Shown one piece after another: positions 6,006 through 8,098 of a stretch of 8,098 nt of DNA (within the stretch, counting starts at the first letter, position 1; each line of letters starts with the position of its first letter). The position numbers were made by a program, and so were the translations under genes. The notes beneath the pieces are model-generated. The model had not been told where the DNA came from. It made no database searches and saw nothing but the letters and a program-made list of their open reading frames with translations. Source of the stretch: Bordetella parapertussis. Its GTDB lineage: Bacteria > Pseudomonadota > Gammaproteobacteria > Burkholderiales > Burkholderiaceae_C. Where the stretch lies: positions 1 to 8,098 of the forward strand of contig CAMDJS010000091.1 of NCBI GenBank assembly GCA_945900685.1. The letters run 5' to 3'.

Positions 6006-7544
6006 TTACTTTTTAAGCGATACACGGAAATGCATGGCCTGCACCATGTGCGCTTTTTCTATCTGTTCGGTCTGCGCCAGATCGGCAATCGTTTGCGCCA
6101 GCCGCAACACCCGGTGAACTGCACGTCCTGACCAACCGTGTCGTGCAGCCTGCTGTTGCAACAGTAGTTCTGCGGCTGTTTCTATCTTCAAGTCTTGCAA
6201 CTGCGCCGGCGTCAAACGGTGGTTGCTGACACCGCGTTTGTCAATGGCCCGCAGTTGCGCCCGCTGACACCGCTTTTGCACGACCGCGCTGCTTTCACCC
6301 GCAGGCGCTTGCATCAACAACTCAGGCGACATGGCCGGTACATGCACCAGCATGTCCAAGCGGTCTAACAATGGACCGCTGAGTTTGCTTTGGTAACGCG
6401 CGACATGCTCTGGCGCGCATCTGCAAGCTGGTTGCGTTGACCCCAGATAACCGCATGGGCAAGGGTTCATGGCCGCGATCAATTGGAACTGCGCCGGAAA
6501 TTCGGCCTGGTGTCTGGCCCGCGACAAGGTGATGTGTCCATTTTCCAAAGGTTCCCGCAAGGCCTCCAGCGCCAACCTTGAAAACTCGGGCAGTTCATCT
6601 AAAAACAGCAAGCCGTGGTGCGCCAGTGAAATTTCGCCCGGTCGCGGTGGTGCTCCGCCACCCACCAAAGCCGCCATGGTGGCACTGTGGTGCGGATGCC
6701 GGTACGCCGGTTGGGCCCATCGTCCGGGTTGGAACTGGCCTGCCAGACTGAGCATGGCTGCTGACTCCAACGCCTGCTGCTGACTGAGTGCAGGCAACAA
6801 ACCTGCCAAGCGTTGCGCCAGCATGGACTTGCCGCTGCCGGGCGGGCCCACCATCAAAACGCTGTGTCCACCGGCAGCGGCAATTTCCAATGCTCGTTTC
6901 GGCCCGGCTTGGCCTTTCACGTCTTGCAGCTCTGGGCTGGCTTCACGCTGGGCTTGTGCCGACTGCCAACCCGGCTCTAGCCTGTCCCAACCGCTGTTTT
7001 CACCATCAGCTTGCGCACCCTGACCCGGCAAGGCAAACGCCTGCACCACGTTTTTCAAATGCAGGGCTCTGTACACCTTGGCATTTGGCAACAACGCCGC
7101 TTCCTCGGCGCTGTGCGGTGGCAGTACCCAAGCCAAAGCGGGCTGATGCTGTTGCATGCCCAGCGCCATGGCGAGTGCACCGCGTACCGGTCGCAGCTCG
7201 CCGGACAAAGACAGTTCGCCCGCAAACACATGTTGCTGCACCGCTTGCGGGTCCAATTGCTCGCTGGCGACCAAGATGCCGACGGCGATGGCCAGATCGA
7301 AACGCCCAGACTCCTTGGGCAAATCCGCCGGGGCCAAATTGACAATGATGCGTTTGTTCGTTGGAAATTCCAGACCGCTATTTAGGATGGCCGAGCGCAC
7401 CCGCTCGCGGGCTTCGCGCACCTCGGTGTCGGCCAAACCGACCAAGGCAAACTGGGGCAAGCCGTTGGCCAAATGCACTTCCACCGTGACTGCGGGAGCT
7501 TTGATGCCCAATACCGTGCAACTGTGTACCTGCGCATAAGCCAT
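6006..7544 (-). CDS. yifB: YifB/ComM family Mg-chelatase-like AAA+ ATPase
   Basis: This is a cytoplasmic AAA+ ATPase whose best-studied homologue, ComM of Haemophilus and Vibrio, is a DNA branch-migration helicase that helps integrate DNA during natural transformation. The 512-residue product is full length. The N-terminal Lon/ChlI-like domain covers about 1-165 (VEVHLANGLPQFALVGLADTEV). A short linker leads to the ATPase core, with Walker A GPPGSGKS (233-240), Walker B LLFLDE (312-317), and MNPCPCGYLG with a Cys cluster (Cys362, Cys364, Cys374, Cys376) that may hold a metal. SGPLLDRLDM (389-398) contains a probable arginine finger. The C-terminal helical domain (about 425-505) carries the WSGRAVHRVLRLAQTIADL sequence. 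ATG 7544 has AAGGAA seven to twelve bases upstream. The gene is divergent from glnK, and its upstream DNA carries NtrC-like sites. dmlA lies downstream, possibly co-transcribed. Confidence 0.96.
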   Translation of the reverse strand: MAYAQVHSCTVLGIKAPAVTVEVHLANGLPQFALVGLADTEVREARERVRSAILNSGLEFPTNKRIIVNLAPADLPKESGRFDLAIAVGILVASEQLDPQAVQQHVFAGELSLSGELRPVRGALAMALGMQQHQPALAWVLPPHSAEEAALLPNAKVYRALHLKNVVQAFALPGQGAQADGENSGWDRLEPGWQSAQAQREASPELQDVKGQAGPKRALEIAAAGGHSVLMVGPPGSGKSMLAQRLAGLLPALSQQQALESAAMLSLAGQFQPGRWAQPAYRHPHHSATMAALVGGGAPPRPGEISLAHHGLLFLDELPEFSRLALEALREPLENGHITLSRARHQAEFPAQFQLIAAMNPCPCGYLGSTQPACRCAPEHVARYQSKLSGPLLDRLDMLVHVPAMSPELLMQAPAGESSAVVQKRCQRAQLRAIDKRGVSNHRLTPAQLQDLKIETAAELLLQQQAARHGWSGRAVHRVLRLAQTIADLAQTEQIEKAHMVQAMHFRVSLKK

Positions 7545-7568
7545 GTGGTTTCCTTAGATCTGTGGCGA

Positions 7569-7585
7569 TTCACCATAACTGTGCG
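7569..7585. promoter_or_regulatory. NtrC-like enhancer site (distal)
   Basis: Against the NtrC consensus TGCACCA-N3-TGGTGCA, this 17-mer keeps T, CACCA on the left and GTGC on the right (four mismatches in the 14 specified positions). Its centre (7577) is about 129 bases upstream of the predicted glnK start point and 33 bp from the proximal site. Consensus knowledge comes from enteric bacteria. Confidence 0.5.
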
Positions 7586-7594
7586 CGTTTAGCC

Positions 7595-7609
7595 TTGGTG
7601 ACGCACCAA
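7595..7609. repeat. Perfect inverted repeat TTGGTG-ACG-CACCAA
   Basis: TTGGTG (7595-7600) and CACCAA (7604-7609) are exact reverse complements around a three-base centre. The right arm is shared with the left half of the proximal NtrC-like site, so the two may be alternative readings of one cluster of GGTG/CACC half-sites. Confidence 0.4.
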
Positions 7610-7618
7610 AAAGGTGTT
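7602..7618. promoter_or_regulatory. NtrC-like enhancer site (proximal)
   Basis: GCACC (7603-7607), five A residues, then GGTGT (7613-7617) match the NtrC core GCACC-N5-GGTGC at nine of ten positions. The centre at 7610 lies about 96 bases upstream of the predicted glnK start point. That fits an upstream activator acting by DNA looping on a sigma-54 promoter. Confidence 0.6.
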
Positions 7619-7678
7619 TTGCAGCAAACACGCACAGATTCAAGCCTTGGTATGAGGCCTAACTCAGGTGAATTCTGC

Positions 7679-7695
7679 TTGGCACAGAGACTGCT
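7679..7695 (+). promoter_or_regulatory. Sigma-54 (RpoN) -24/-12 promoter of glnK
   Basis: TTGGCAC (7679-7685) followed by CTGCT (7691-7695) matches the sigma-54 consensus YTGGCACGR-N3-TTGCW at all specified bases but two. The invariant GG (7681-7682) and GC (7693-7694) are exactly 10 bp apart, as required. Initiation is expected near 7706, leaving a leader of about 64 bases before the ATG at 7770. Confidence 0.85.
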
Positions 7696-7697
7696 AA

Positions 7698-8098
<401 letters not shown>

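Noticed and set aside
6788..7342. Open frame of 184 codons on the plus strand opposite yifB
   Set aside because: A shadow of the GC-rich yifB coding sequence; the translation is low-complexity Arg/Pro/Ala-rich with no motif.

Overview
The window reads as an ordinary chromosomal stretch of a betaproteobacterium in the order Burkholderiales, probably a Comamonadaceae-like freshwater lineage (Limnohabitans, Rhodoferax and Polaromonas types). This rests on protein style (SSB, P-II, YifB and a YajR-like transporter just upstream of ssb), the moderately GC-rich code and Sec-exported redox proteins. The genus is inference. There are no RNA genes, insertion sequences, CRISPR arrays or phage genes.

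Layout. Bases 1-723 hold the C-terminal half of a major facilitator transporter, followed on the same strand by ssb (796-1266). A roughly 295-base non-coding stretch leads to an orphan NarL/FixJ-type response regulator (1561-2205). Then come an exported PQQ-dependent sugar dehydrogenase (2446-3738), a strong intrinsic terminator with a TTCG loop, and a small exported cytochrome c (3863-4231) with its own terminator. The strand then switches. On the minus strand lie an exported Adhesin_E-domain protein (4284-4697), a D-malate/tartrate decarboxylating dehydrogenase (dmlA, 4830-5918) and, upstream of it, the Mg-chelatase-like AAA+ protein YifB/ComM (6006-7544). Finally, divergent from yifB, a P-II signalling protein gene (glnK, from 7770) runs off the right edge just short of its stop.

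How the genes relate. The dehydrogenase and cytochrome c form a plausible periplasmic oxidation module, with the cytochrome as electron acceptor. The yifB-dmlA pair may be co-transcribed across an 87-base gap. The best-supported regulatory logic is the glnK control region: a correctly spaced sigma-54 -24/-12 element at 7679-7695, preceded by two NtrC-like dyads centred 33 bp apart, the geometry of a classical nitrogen-limitation enhancer. No wholly new system was found. The most useful leads are the glnK enhancer and its overlap with the yifB upstream region, the PQQ dehydrogenase/cytochrome pair with paired perfect dyads in its leader, and a possible near-leaderless promoter for the cytochrome.
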